A stretch of DNA of 64,000 nucleotides from contig AP026139.1 in assembly GCA_030295235.1 (NCBI GenBank), forward strand, positions 186,001-250,000. The letters run 5' to 3'. Of the stretch, positions 10,834-24,276 are shown piece by piece. This DNA is from Fistulifera solaris. Taxonomy: Eukaryota; Bacillariophyta; Bacillariophyceae; Naviculales; Stauroneidaceae. The notes beneath the pieces were generated by a model. It made no database searches, was not told where the DNA came from, and saw nothing but the letters and a program-made list of their open reading frames with translations. Positions within the stretch are counted from its first letter, which is position 1; each line of letters opens with the position of its first letter. Made by a program: the position numbers and the translations under genes.

Positions 10834-13800
10834 TCAAGGCCTGGGGTGTTTAAATATATTGGACGAACTCTTGTCGCCGCTCTTCCGATCAAACACATTC
10901 GGGGCGCCGCGCACAGATTGGCGCCCCAACACGACATTGCTCGAACGCTTATCCGGAGGATCATTCTGGCCCAAACGGATGGCTGAATACTTTCTTTCAC
11001 TGCATTGCCCGCATGACCAGCCACGATTGAGACGAAGTTGCGCAAAGAATGACGAAGTGCAAGTCGTCCGACAGGATCCAATTTTGGTTTTTTTGTGCAA
11101 GAAAAAGCGTTTAATCGTACCATTTCGCGTGCGACAAGCAAACTTAACTGCACAGACCCCGTTATCGTCGATGTCAGGAAATTTTTCGGGAGCTTTGGTT
11201 GGTGGTGACGATGGCTGGTCGGCTGGTTGCTCTGAGGGAGGCTGAGTGTCACCAACACCATCATCATCACCGTTGGAAGAGCCGGTGCATACAAAAATTT
11301 GTACAGTTTGACTCTAATGAACCATTGGCCGGGCCTTCATCGCATTCTTCACCAACGTCAACAATCGAATTTCCACACTCAGAAGCCACGCCATTAGTGT
11401 TACCTATTACCTCAGCGCCGACCTTTTCGTAGACGCCAAAATGACCAGCAAAGACTTTGATCGTATAACTCGTACCACCAGCCAATTGTCCGATCGTGCA
11501 TGAGTTGATTTGGACGTACTTTTTGGCAATCTTGTAGTAGAGGTCTGTGGCACCGGAAGGCTTGATGATGACATATGCAGCTCCTGTGCCTGTTCCCTCA
11601 TCCCCTTCCAACATACGAGATCTGTATGCATTCGTGCCTGGAGCGTCGTTCCACGCCACCGAAAGCGAATTATTCGTACTGGCGGTGATTCGCAGATTTG
11701 TGACAGGCAGCTGTATCACGTACGTAAGTAGGTAAGTTGGCGCAACACCAAAATCAAAAAGGTGAACGTAGTTCTGCTTTTCAATCACACCACCAGCAAA
11801 TATTCCGTCCATGCTGTTTGCCACGCATTTGACTGCGGGATGAGAATGTAATCCACGTCTGTCCGCGTCACTGACAGAAGCAAATAATCTGTTCCCACCA
11901 TCGGATCATCAAAACGTATATAGACCCAATCTTGGAGCAAATCTTGCTCTTCACTTGTGAGATTGTGGTGGACAAGCCGAGCTCTACCAATGACGGATGA
12001 TACCGGGTAGGTCCTTTCCCTTGTATCAGACATGAACACAGTATCCGGGTTATAAAAAGCATCTGCATTCTTGTTCACTAAGAAGTCATCAATGCCATCG
12101 TCAGTGTAGCCCAAGCCACCTGGCATTGCCGGGTGGTTTCCAACTACACGAACAAGATGCGTCAACTTCGTAGACGCTGGCGTTCTCGATCAAGGATAGT
12201 CGGCGTCGTCAATCGGCCCTTGGTACTGAAATAACGCCGAGAAATTAAAGAAACTACCCCTTAATGACGAGACAAGATCCCAGACCCCAACAACATTACT
12301 TTGGGCAGGAATCGTGCCGAAATCTATCTTCAGAGAATTGGACATGGGCTTGTTACCCAACCTGCTCCCAATAATTGTGAAGTCAACAAACAAACCTAAA
12401 AATAACAAGATCAGCGAGGGAAGCAATTGGCTCAAAGAAAACAAAAACGACGCAAACACTGACCCTTCTTATCCTCGATGATTTCCGGCTGGGCGGAAAC
12501 AATTTCAACTTTAAGTGCATCCCCATATCCAGCGGTTTTCTATCAGAAGACCAAGTTGATATGGGATAACAGGCTTCGACAGCAGTTGTGAAAGGATCGT
12601 CCGCATAAACAGGTCTGGAATGAAAGTATGTCAGGTGCAACTGTGGGTCAGGTCGCACCGTGATTGTGTCTGGAGACAAGTTCTGGATGTATTCGACTCC
12701 GTCAATAGAATACAAAAGAATACCACTTATGTCGTACTTGGTATCAAAAATTGGCGGCCTCGGTTAGTGGGAGCATTAGCCATGTTGCCTTGGCATTACT
12801 GTTAGGCTCAATTTTCCCGTGCCGTCGACAGTAGTAACACCGTCGAGTTCTGGCTGCCCTATGACAAAAAGATTGGTCGACTCTACAGTTGCATTTCCAA
12901 AGAGAGTCACTTTCAATGTCGCCGATACGTTGACAAGCCGGGAATGCCCCCCATTCGCTATTTCTAGCCGCTTCAAACCCAGTTCTTGTTAAAGTCAATT
13001 CTTTCTCGATTTGAACCCGAACCGTTGCACAGACTCCAGCCCGCTGTTTGGCTTCCTCAAACTGTTGGGCCTCGACGGCAGTCAGCCAAGCATCACTGAA
13101 TCCACTGAAGCTTTCTTGTTGGATCTTGGAACGTGCTTGGTTAAACTTTTGCATCAGATTTGACGCCGAGGTCAAGTCAAAGAAACCTGAAGTATAGTTC
13201 TGGGAGAGATCTTCTTTGCTGAAAATTTTGTTGTCCCAAAGCACAGAACTTCGGTTCCAGGTATCGGCGAACAGTGTTAAATCCAAATTGTTTGGAACGG
13301 CAATTCCAATAGACTGAAGCAACTCAAGCTCTCTAGACGAAATGGCCTTGCCTCCCTTGCTGTCATCCGCAATCGCATTCACGAGAATGGTCGAAAAGTC
13401 CTTTATCTGCGTCAAATTAGCCAAAGTGCCATCGACCAGGGCAACGGGATCGTCTGAAAGCGTCCCCGAATGGTAACAACGCAAGATCGGCAAAAGTTGC
13501 CAATCGGTCAGCTTGGATCAATAGGTTCTGCAAACCAGGGCTCCTCGCCAGATCATCACTAGTATAACAAGGTTCCTGGTCGAGCTGACATGCAACTACC
13601 TCAGACGCCAAAAGCATGAATCGAAGTGACTCCAAACCACGCCGGAGAGCGCATGGGAAAAAACTCTTGATTCGCCCAGACCCCAAGGCGCTGTCAACGC
13701 CCGTCTGTAGTGCAGACTTCGGTTGCAAGTAAAGTCGCTCGGCATTGTCGAGTGCCTGGAACATGACCTTCAAGTCACTGTCCGAGCATCTTGGGCAACC

Positions 13801-16800
13801 AGCCAATAAAGCGATGGGAAGGAACCATGAAGGTTGGCAAGTCAGTACTGGATGATCTAAGGGCGGCGACTTCCGGGACTGGGACCGCATCCACTCGCAA
13901 TACTCCGACCATCAATGTCGCCATGACCACAACGGCTACAGCCTCGAGATCCTCCACCACGTGACGGCCCCACAGAACTCGTCGGACTTGAATCCCCAGT
14001 GCCAGTGTCAAGAGCAAGTAGGCAGTCGCCCAAATTTGGAACTGGAAATGACGTGCAGAGCTTGATTGTTTCAATTCCACACTGGTATTCTGTACAGCTC
14101 CCTAGGTCTGAAGACCGGGAAATCTTGTTAGGTTCAGAAGGAGAACAAGTCTGGATCGTTAAAAAGGCACTTACCTATGTCTGGCTTGCAAATTAGGTTG
14201 CAGGGTCTGTGTACGCACACATCCTTCACGGACTTGCACGAAGCATATCCTGCGCCTTCAAAATTTTCGCAATTAAGATACTCCATATTTTTGCATGTTT
14301 TTCCGATAACATTGTACGGAATTTTCCCCAACAGCTGCCTGCAGATCTCACATGCAGTCGCTTGAATACAGTCGAGAGCAGCGTTCAAATTTCTGGACTC
14401 TTTGATTCGTTCCAACGGCAAAAGCTCCTCTCCATAAAGCCGGCGCCTCGGTAGACTAGCGTTTGCCGTTTCTATGACATCCAAAACGTCTGTACTGTTC
14501 GGTCCTGCATATAAGTATGTGTACAGAATGGAAGTGCTGAACTCGAACACACTCTCAATTCGTCCAAAGTCATCCAGCGAGACTAGGCTCTGCCCCATCA
14601 CGGGGTCAGATTCCTCCGCAACGATCATTTGCTGCCTTCTTTCATCTTCTGGAACAAAAAGAACGTTATTTCCGTGCCGGAGCTCCCCCGAATCCCACCG
14701 GTATATCGAATCGAACGATCTGTTCGATACGGACAGGGAAAACGACACTAGAATTTGCTGGCACTGTTCCAATATTTCGAACCCGTGTTGGATCTTCATC
14801 TTCGTTTGGAAGAATGAATCGGGCATTCTGAAAATACGCTGGCCAGCGATAAGTCAGGTCATGTGCCGCAATCAGACCATAGTTAGTTGCAGTCACCTGA
14901 ATCTCATCGACCAATCCTGAACGGATTCCCTCCCAGTCCAATATGACTGGATCCCATACTATGACAGGCCGGGGGGACGAATGTTTCGAAAGTAGCCTCA
15001 ACCTGGATAATATACTTGTCCAAAACGTCAACCTCTACAACGCTAAAAGTGTAGGACACGGGATCAGCTTGAAGAAACGCCTCAACAAGTTGACCCGGTG
15101 CTTCTAGGAAGATCTCTTTCCGAAAGGAGTTGTGACCGAGCTTCTCGCGCATAAATCTCATAGAAATCTTCAACTAGATCCGGGAATGTAAGCGTACCAT
15201 TGGGCCCTGAGCTTTCCGTGTAGGAAGTACCGACTGTGAGACTCCGTATGCGAACTGACACGTTTGCGAGATTTGGAGTATTTTCCGCAAAGTAGGTGGC
15301 TTCATCTTGAGTGACAATTGTAAGCGCAGCCAGACTCTCAGAGACCACTGTAACGCTGATAGGACAATTCAGCAAAAGTTAAATTTTCTTGAAAACCAAT
15401 GACACCTGAGAAGGTTGTTCCAACATCCATGTCTTCTGATGCCACAAAGGCCAATGATACAGTAGTGTTCTCGTCTCACGGCAAGACTTGGAATTGTCTC
15501 GTCTGAGACCAACCGCAGAATGGTCTGATTAGGCATGACCATGCTAATCGGACTACTTGCATAGCTTCCAATGTTCTTGAGTGTGACATCTCTGTACACT
15601 ACATCGCCTCCTTTCGCGGCGTGAATATCAATCCAACTTGGCTAAACTTGAAGTCTTGGTCTCCGGTCTCTTATGTCGAGATAGATGAATGCCGATTCGG
15701 TGATGCCTTCACTCGTTTGCACAGTAAAGTATAGCCGTCCTTGAAGCGCTTCGTCTGCAGTTGCTTCAAAAGAGAGGTCGACTGACGACGACAAGTTGTT
15801 TGTGCTATTAACACCCAAGGAACTTGTCAAAGACAAACTTTCGGCCTTGTCGAACGCAACAGATATTCCAGAGAATGAACCACCATGGAAAGAAATACGG
15901 AACGCATTTTCAGCCAGCACAGTCTCCCCGTGAAACCGGAAACGAGGTATGATGAAGGCGAGATGTCGACTCCCCTTATAAACAATTCACCTTGCACCGT
16001 CGAGTTTTCGTAACCAGAGTGCTCACCACCATAAACAAACATTCCAGCTTCAAAGCTGTACGGTTGGTAAAGAATTGAAATCGTGCCGTACGGGCTGGTT
16101 TTCAGACTAATTTTCCGACGAGTCCCATTGGGAGCTTCTCTGATCCACAACGTGGCAAGCTTACCGCCGACCAAGGCATTCGGAAGCAATCGCTCGTGTT
16201 TCCGACATCGAAACTCAGTCGAGGAGCAGGGCGCATCTTACTCACAGCATCGGTCGAGACCTTGACGTAGTAGGAAGGACTCACTTGAAGTAGACATAGA
16301 TGTAGTCGCTCGTTAGCTCATTGCGGGCTTGCACACGGACCGACTGAGTCCGAAGTTTAGCTTCCGGGCTCTGCCACGACAGCTTTCCAGTGGAGCTATC
16401 GATCACCATGCCTAGGGATGGAACTCCAATAATTGTCCACTCAACAGGCTCAGAACCCTTATCCAAGGAGAGAATCACATTAAAGGGCTCGCCTTCAACC
16501 AACGTGAACGGGGCAATAATATCTCTGATAAGTGGAGCCACAAGTTGTTCATCGCATGCTTCGCCTCGAAAGCCATAGTAACACTGACACCGACCGAAAC
16601 TACAAAAACCATTTTGACACTGTTCCTCAGGGCAGTTGCTGTAGAAAGTGAAGGGAATGGTGTTGTAAGAGTACTCATCATCCACAATCAGTCGCAAAGA
16701 AGAAAGAAGCAACCCAGAAGATGAGACCTGCACGCTCGGACTGATGCACCTGAGCGAAGCGCCGTCCAAAATGGCGTCCTACTGTCCCAGCGCCATAGAA

Positions 16801-19800
16801 GTAACATTTCTTCGTGCTGTTGGTGTCACCAAAGTTAACACCATCTATTTGGATTGTAATTCCACCTTCGTCAATAGCGTCGTTTGGTGCAACCAATTCG
16901 ATGTAGGGCAACGAAAGACATGCCGGTCCGAAGTACCCCGGTGAGCACTGGCGACACAGGTCCCCTGCAAAGTTGTGAGGGCACTCACAGCAAGCTTTGC
17001 TGCCGCACGCACTGCAGCTGCCACCGTTGTAACAAATAGGGCATTTAACACATTTCTCTCCAATCTGCTTGTAGTTTGGAACACATTCATCGCAGCACTC
17101 TCCTGTATACCCCACAGAACAGGAGCAAACATTTGGCAAAGCGCAGAAACCATTGCCGTTGCACGAGTTGCACACGTTGCATTTAGCCACCGAGCATGAT
17201 TCGCCAAGCCAATCGTCATCGCAGCTGCATACATCAAAATCTAAACACGGACCATGACCATTGCAGAATCCAATGCTCTGGCATGTTGGTGTTCCACAAG
17301 CCGGTCCACCCCATCCTTCTTCACAGATGCAGTAGTCAGGAAAAACACAAAGCGCCTTGATTCGAACAATTAAGATCACATACAGAGTATAGTTCGGAAG
17401 GGAGAAATGGAACTATAGTGATTTGCGGAGACGTGGGTCTTCATCGTCGTCGTGGATGCGATTGTCAATTAGAGCCTCTGAGAGATCGGTTGGCAAAGCA
17501 AAGCGATTGTTGGTTGCATTGACCACCATGTCAGCAGGAAAGGCTCCACTGAAGCCAAAAGTTGTTATTTCCAATCGTGACGAGGGATAGTCATCAAAGT
17601 CATTGCCTTCGATATTCCATGTCGACAGTCCATTCGAGGCCAAAGAAAGGACAGCCCTTTCACCTGACGTTGAAAGCTTGGCTTGATTCTTTCTGAAAAT
17701 GTTACCATGAATTCTAGCATATGGTTGGTGATTCTTATATAAGGCTAAACGAACGATATTGTCCCCTTCATTGCTCTCGACAAGGTTACCTTCAAAAGCA
17801 ATTGATCTGAAAGAATATAGGTTTACAATGTTACAACTGGGGCAGGAGTTTGACAGGAACCGGCTAGGCAAAAAAAGAGGCAGAGAACGTTAGAAGCAGC
17901 CAAGGATGGGAACAGAGTCAGCCAAGTACACGCACCATAATGATACTGATACTTTTTCATTTTGAGATGAACTGGTAACAAACAAAGCCGAACGGAGATC
18001 AAAAAAATTAACTCCAGCAATGTTGATGCCAAGGTTCGACCCCCATCAATTCTCAATCCGTTGTTGTTGGAGTTGGAAATTGAGCTGCAGAGTAAGAGAC
18101 GAGGCAGTCCACGTGAGTTGGTACATGGACTGTCCATACAATTTAGTCCCACTTTAAAAGCACGAGTGCATTTACCTGTCAGAGATATTGAAAAATTGCT
18201 TCCGCCCTTAGAGTAAATCTGTGTCCCGGTTGGATCTGCTTCAAAATTCGCCACAAAATCGCGAACCTGAAATCTTTACACTTTCGCCTTTGTTTACCGA
18301 AAGTCCTTCTTGTGCTGAGAAGGTGATGTTTGTGTCTTGGATTACCACAGACTGCGCATTGAAAGAGGAGTCAACATAGACTCCACGGCGTTTGCTCCTC
18401 TCAATCACTGAATCACGAATGAGAAAATCACCGGGAGCATCGTGGCGTAGACACCGTCGGAGCCCGATCCCTGATCAACCCATTATTAATCATCACTCCC
18501 ACACGTTCAAGGTAAACAGCAGCTGGCATAGAAGCATATCCGCCATTGACAAGGATGAAGTGCCTCAGAACAGACCCATCGGTATATTCGCTTCCTGCGA
18601 TGTCACTACCTTCCGCACCAGGACTGAACCAGATCCCACCCCATTCGCTCGATGATGGAATTTCGGAATCACCGTACTCATTCAAAAGTCGATCTGTAGA
18701 AGACAGGAGAACTGGATGGGTAGTATTGCCCAGGACACGAAACTCTCCTTCAATGATACGAATGATCACTGACGGAGCGAAGAGAATCCTGACTCCAGCT
18801 TCAAAAATAAGGACAGCATCCGGATGCTGAAGAATGATTGAGCGAGGTCGTAGTACAAGCCAGCTTCTACCAAAATGGTGACTGCTTGAAGACCGTCCCA
18901 CTGATCGTTCGTCCCACCGTATCCACGATTGAACCCATAGGAGGCGAATTAATTTTGGCTCAAGGTTTCATCCACATAAATCCCTGAATAAAAAATAGAA
19001 GCAAGTGTAGCTTGACTCAAGCTGTCAAATGTCTTTTCTTTTAACTCCTCAAAGCTTGTTGTGCCCCAATAGTTGGAACCTATCGTATATATACCACCAT
19101 CAACATCTTGGAACTTCGCCGACACACTAACGAAGAACTTCAAGGCCGCTCCGTTTGTAAGGATGTTCTCCGTCAATACAAGAGAAGTATCTGTATATCC
19201 TCGGGAGGAAAATCGCACTGTATCCAGAGCAGTTATCAAAACGATTGAATGACGCTTAGGCGTCTTCGGAGTCGACGCTCAATAAGCCGTGAGGGCGACT
19301 CCACATTAACACTCGAAATTAGGTTTCCAGTCACATTTAAAGTGGATACTCGAAGTCTGAGGCAATCTAGACGACAAGAAAAAGAATCAAAGGTGTTGTT
19401 GCGAAGTACAAGCGGCGACTGGTGACATCGACAGCGTGAATTTGTAGTGGCACCACTCTAGCGATGCGGTTACCAATCATTTTGAAACTACCAGTACCTC
19501 CTTGATTCACATAGATAAGGGAGTTCGGGTTTCCCTTGAAGTTAATCAAGTTGTCGTGCAATTCAACCAAAAGAGAGCCTCTATAGTGGCCATGCGCATA
19601 GAATACGTGATAATAAAGATTCGGGACCTCAAATCTGCAACCTTTCATCGTCAAAGGACCCACATTATAACCAGCGTGCAGCGGATACCCGTAATAAATC
19701 CCCGGTAGCAAAGTCGCATCGAACACCACTGCTTCCACAAGAGACGTTCCCGAATTATCGAGGTCAAGCCCTCTCATATACTGATACTTCGGTCGCATTT

Positions 19801-22800
19801 CGACCTTCGTGACAACTAGATTCACAGCGTCTTGACTGTAGACAAACGATCTCCCCTTAAGCTCGACATAAAGCCATTCTTAACAGTGACGTTCCCACTC
19901 CCCTGCATATGGATAATTGCTGGACCATGAGGTTTTGATGTGTCAACGAAATTAAAGCCATCAAGAGAGAAACTTTTATCTGCCGCGAAGGAATAGATGG
20001 AGCCCACCTCCGCTGCAATTAAGCATAGTGATATTGCGAAAAAACGCAGCTTGTTTGATCAATATTGGGCTCGCTGTACCTGATAAGTTAACATGTTCTA
20101 GAAAAACACTGCCTGCCATAGAAGCCGCCGATACCGCCCCATCGGCTCCCAGATGCCTTGAAGAACACTGGTTTCTCCGGTAACCCTTTTGCCAAAAGCG
20201 AACCCTTATCCACCAACAGACTTGATCCCGGATCCATCCAGATCAACACACCTGGTTCTAACACAAGTTTTCCATCAATCAGAAGCGACCCTTGTGACGT
20301 ATAATTACCCTCAGATAGAGTTAAGTTCACATCGTGTTCCAGGCGACCGCTCAAAACGTTTCCGTTCGAAGAAACGGGATCGTTGCATTGACTGCTTCTC
20401 CCGATGCATTGGGTGTCAGCAAGTATGGACTGAAGATAAGTTCGGGAGTACCGAGTCTCGTCAAGCCCATCAAAAATACAGCAATCACCTCCAAAGGATC
20501 AGTAGAGCCCCAGTAAGACATGGAAGCATCAATCTCGGGCGTTTCTGATGCTGACTCCAACACTTTAACATAGTATTGTGCCGTGTCATTTCGGAAGGCG
20601 TTGTAAAGATGTTACCGGATAAAGTTGTTTCTCCTGACGGCCACTGCCGAATCACAATCAGGGCAGGGTTTGTCGTAGATGTTGCTCTAAGATTCTCCGC
20701 AAAGACGCCTTGAATGTTGGTTGCACTATAGTCAGTTCTGTACGAAACGTCCATCACGCTTTGGGCAGAAATGTTGCTGAAAACATTCCCGACGCTTCAA
20801 GACCGAAGGGACTTTTAGCATCATAGGAAAGGCGCATCGCAGCCCCATAGAGAATATCCCAGTTGTGAAGTTGGTTGTTTTGGACATATATTTGGTCACA
20901 GTTCTCACAATCTAGATTGAGAGCGTGGGAAGTAGTGCGAACCACGTTATCTCCGTTAAAAACGTTGCCCTTCACCGAGGCAGAGCAGCCGTTGGTGCAA
21001 TCCAGGTTCAAACCACCATTCGTCCCTAAGAAGCTGTTGTTTAAAATCTCATAGTAGATGGACTGGTGCAAGCCGTTGAGGTGGATGGCGTGAATTTGTT
21101 GTTCCCTCAAAATAAGAATCAACCACGTTCACACTTTTGACGTATTGACCCGTGTATACCCCCTTGCCGCCCTAAAACAGCAATTGTCGAAAGCGATACA
21201 GCTGAACGTCTATCAATTTGGATGGCTTGACCCCCACAGGCTTCAAAATTGCTCGAATAGACACTGAAATCGTTGCCCTCAATGTTCCAGGAGTTCAATC
21301 CCCGGGAAACAATGCAATCGCTCTGAGTGCCGTCGACTCGGATCGAATTTAACCCCAACGCACCTGAACCAGTATGCTCAATGCCAACAATAAGCCATCA
21401 ATATTAAAGTGCGAACAATTCATTGGAATTGCCGACTTGAACAGCAAACCCCTCCACCAAGTGCCATCCAGGGGCCGGGAGAAAGATAGGAGAATCCTCC
21501 ATGCCCGAGGCAACAAGGCTACCGTGTACCACAATACCGTGAGGAAGCAAAATTTATTATTGTGTCTGGACTCAACTCTAGAGTGGCATTGTTGAGCACA
21601 ATGAGCGACAAGCTGCAATTGTACTCTGAAGACGGCAAAACAAAGGTACCGTTCCAAACTACACCGCCAACCGAACCGTCTGGAAGGATCGGACCTGGTA
21701 GCTGCACATCAATAAGCGGGCCGTTGACAAGGGGATTTAATAGTATCGTCTTGAGCATGAGGACAGCGTGAATGGACGTTTTCAGTCCGTCCTTCACCGT
21801 GGTGCGGAGACCCTGCAAATCATCCTGGAATACACCCCAGTAGTTTGCTGGAAGGTTGACCATGTCGCTCGTCGTGAAGCCACTGGCAAGAGTTTGGAGA
21901 TTGACGGAGACTGAAGCAGTCGTGTTGATAAACAGATTCTGCTGAAAGGACGAGAATGGGTAGGTATTCAATCGCAGCAGCTCGACAGCAACACTGTTGA
22001 CTACTGCATTCTCTTCAAACACGGTCGTCCTGGTCAAATAGTTGCCATTACCTTCAAGATAAATCAAGACACTACCAGCAGTACACTGGCTGACAATATT
22101 TCCACGAGCCTCAAAGAAATGTCCGTGTTAAGCCGACAAGTGCAGCATTGCGTAGCTTGTCGACGACGAAGTCGCCCACGGTGTTGTTGTAGATGACTAG
22201 GTCGCCGGCTTGACACCCCGTGCCTTGAACCCAGATCCCACCAGATAAACTTTTGATAACCGGCGTTGTCGGAAACAGAGATATTAATGCATTGCGACTG
22301 GAAATCAAGATGCAACCGACCGTTGTAAAAGGTGTTACGACCGATGGCGCTCCTCGTAGCCGTCTTTGGACCATGCAAGTATTGAAAGGTGATTGAACTG
22401 GACGACGGCCGGGCAATCACTAGATTGTCAGTGAAGGAGAGCGGCTGATGGTTCACTCCAGACGAGCCAATGTATTGAGTATAAACCGCAGTTGCTTGGC
22501 CATTATTCGGTATTTCGACAGTGTTGCGAGTAAAACTAACTTCGGAAATATAGTAAAGAGACACTTGACCAAGAACGCGACAGTCTTGGACGGTCAGGGC
22601 GGAACAGCCCTCGCACTTGAACCGCATCAAATACTGTCGGCATAATATCAACGTTATCCATCAAGACAATGCCACTGTTCTGGTTCTCGCCCGGACATAA
22701 ATGCCTCCTCTTAAAACGAAAGTACTATTGACCGATTCTTTCATTATCTTCAAGTACTTTGCCACAAAGAACCCGCTAAGCTTTTCAACCTTAACAACAT

Positions 22801-23814
22801 GGCGTCCGGTGTTTGAGGAATAGCACTCAATCAAGTTGACTGCGTTGATGAATGGAGTCTTTCCGTGCGTTAAGTCCAAAGCATACTTGGAACTCGATCC
22901 TGCTCTTACAATATCCACGTACTGCATGATGCTTCCAGAGGCGTAGTTAAGGTCGCTGCCTCCTGCCTCTGAGAATACCGCAGCATTTGCAGAGGGCCAA
23001 AACTCAATACCTTGCCAATTGAAGGATGGATTTGCAGGCTTGAGCACTACAGCGGTTGTTGAAATCTCCAGAGATAAGCAGCGTACCACCAGAGTTGATG
23101 ATTCCAGAACTCGAGTCCTGAAAAATAACGTGAGTCCCAGGTTGAATCACAAGGGTCCCACTACTTTGAATGTCGACAACGCCAGTGATATTAACGGGGC
23201 TGTCATCAGCTTTCCAGGTTACAGGACTGTCTACCACATAAGGACCTTGGATCTCGAGAGCATCGGCCGTAAGAGTCGTCAGCAAAGAACATAGGTCGTC
23301 AGCGACCGATGGCGATTTCGTTCAGCGACTCTTTGTCTGCTTCTTCCACGTAAGATTTTTCTCATGTCTTTTTGGCTTCCGGAAGTAAAGAGATACAAGG
23401 CAGAGCGCCACCAAGACGCAAAAGACGATTTTTGTTTCAGTTTTTTCATGACAGAAGATTTCAACAAGTTTCTTCTTTTCGGTGCGGCTGTTTTTACGTT
23501 TTGAATTTCCATATCACAGCGGTATTCACATCCCTTAGGCGTCTTCATAAATTTTGTCGTGTGGCCTTGCCCCGCCTTCTTGGGATTGGGACAGTAGTCA
23601 GCAACGAGGGGTGGATCAAGAGAAACGACTGATGAATAAAAGCAAAGACGTAAATGAGTTTCGAGTGAAAAACTAAGGTTACCGAAAAACTAAACCCATC
23701 CGAGTAAATGGCCTCGGGCGCTGACCTTGTTGACTGAGTGAGCGTCGAAGACAATCGCATTTTGAACGGTAGAAACACAAAAGACGACTTCTGACGCAAC
23801 CAACCTACAGCCAA
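10834..23814 (-). CDS. giant modular extracellular protein: beta-helix modules, EGF, IPT/TIG, cadherin-like, FN3-like, Cys-rich tail
   Basis: About 13 kb of coding signal on one strand, which I read as one gene because domains follow each other without an intergenic break. A 5' UTR exon with a GTAAGT donor lies near 23.84-23.98 kb. A probable start MRLSSTLTQST at about 23757 precedes a basic stretch and a membrane anchor (IVFCVLVALCLVSLYF, about 23400). Four parallel beta-helix modules follow (23.28-17.4 kb), then EGF repeats (17.38-16.9), an IPT/TIG domain (LPYIELVAPNDAIDEGG), another EGF, a cadherin/He_PIG-like domain (GVPSLGMVIDSSTGKLSW, about 16.4), further beta-sandwich-like segments (15.9-14.7), a Cys-rich helical part (14.5-13.0), an FN3-like domain (about 11.5) and a myxococcal-type Cys repeat (CGNSIVDVGEECDEG), ending near 10834. 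Role inferred: cell-surface adhesion or matrix. Reading frame changes are very frequent (roughly every 150-400 bp), some due to introns, most not, and an in-frame TGA follows the anchor. Exon limits are not resolved. Confidence 0.65.
16281..17379 (-). other. EGF repeats and IPT/TIG domain of the giant protein
   Basis: Cysteine spacing of EGF/laminin-type repeats is clear: CICEEGWGGPAC, CSCDDDWLGESC, CSCSVGYTGECC, CECPHNFAGDLC, then an IPT/TIG segment (LVAPNDAIDEGGITIQIDG) and a further EGF (CQNGFCSFGRCQCYYGF) before the cadherin-like region. Such modules belong to extracellular or lumenal proteins. Confidence 0.75.
17413..23285 (-). other. four tandem right-handed beta-helix modules of the giant protein
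   Basis: Each module has the same plan: a hydrophobic 'cap' with alternating residues (GTLVIQPGTHVIFQD; ATLELSPDTIINF; GKLVLEPGVLIWMDPG; VLIFEAGVRILF), then W-G-I/L-x-F (NWQGIEFWP; TWWRGLLFKSA; RWGGIGGFYG; EWGGIWFSPG), then Asn-rich coils, then a closing motif NYWG or similar followed by an Ile/Asp segment and a Pro (ANYWGVFQDDL; MSYWGSTDPLE; SNYWGTTSFEEL; NNRFALPTDL). Module limits are roughly 23.28-21.75, 21.75-20.4, 20.35-18.95 and 18.9-17.41 kb. The N-Y/W-WG closing motif recalls the beta-helix repeats of metazoan Bark beetle/Anakonda proteins; that likeness is from memory and unverified. Confidence 0.6.
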
Positions 23815-24036
23815 TGGTTATCGACGGAACTTACTCTGCTTTTTGCCTTCAAAGTCAGCGCCTCTTTCCAGTGCAACCAACCTCACCAAGCCGATCCTCT
23901 TCTGAGATCGAAGAAAGCGAGCGATAACGTAAAGAAAGCGACACGAGACACGAGGAAGGAGAAGAAAGAATTATTATGAGAGCAGATGCAGTGGAATTAG
24001 TCAAGGGTTCGTCGTTCATATGCTGCCAGCTGCAAG

Positions 24037-24276
24037 CTATTTGGCGGTGGTCGTTACCATTATATAAACGAACAACTGCTGAAAGGGCCGTTACTCATAT
24101 ATAAACAAACAACAGCAAAAACGTACCGTGTTTTCTTCGACATGTGAGGGACGCAAAAAGATTGCTTTACCAGTCCGATGGGGGCCACAAGCTCCTTCTT
24201 GAACTTCGACGACGGGCGACATTGAGACAGACTGCACAAACATGATGCCAACGAGGAAGATAAAGGCCTCTTTCAT
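24037..24276 (-). CDS. possible small secreted protein (63 residues)
   Basis: Start at 24276 gives a signal-peptide-like N-terminus (MKEAFIFLVGIMFVQSVSMS). A 48-bp intron at 24079-24126 (GTACGT donor, CCTTTCAG acceptor) would join it to a short second exon ending in TAG at 24037-24039. The product is 63 residues and matches no family I know. It lies directly upstream of the giant gene on the same strand, so it could instead be an alternative first exon of that gene. The call rests only on the signal peptide and the clean splice sites. Confidence 0.3.

Noticed and set aside
10834-23814. Reading the region as a cluster of many small genes
   Set aside because: The pieces have consistent strand, adjoining domain order and no promoters or terminators between them; one broken or mis-sequenced large gene fits better.
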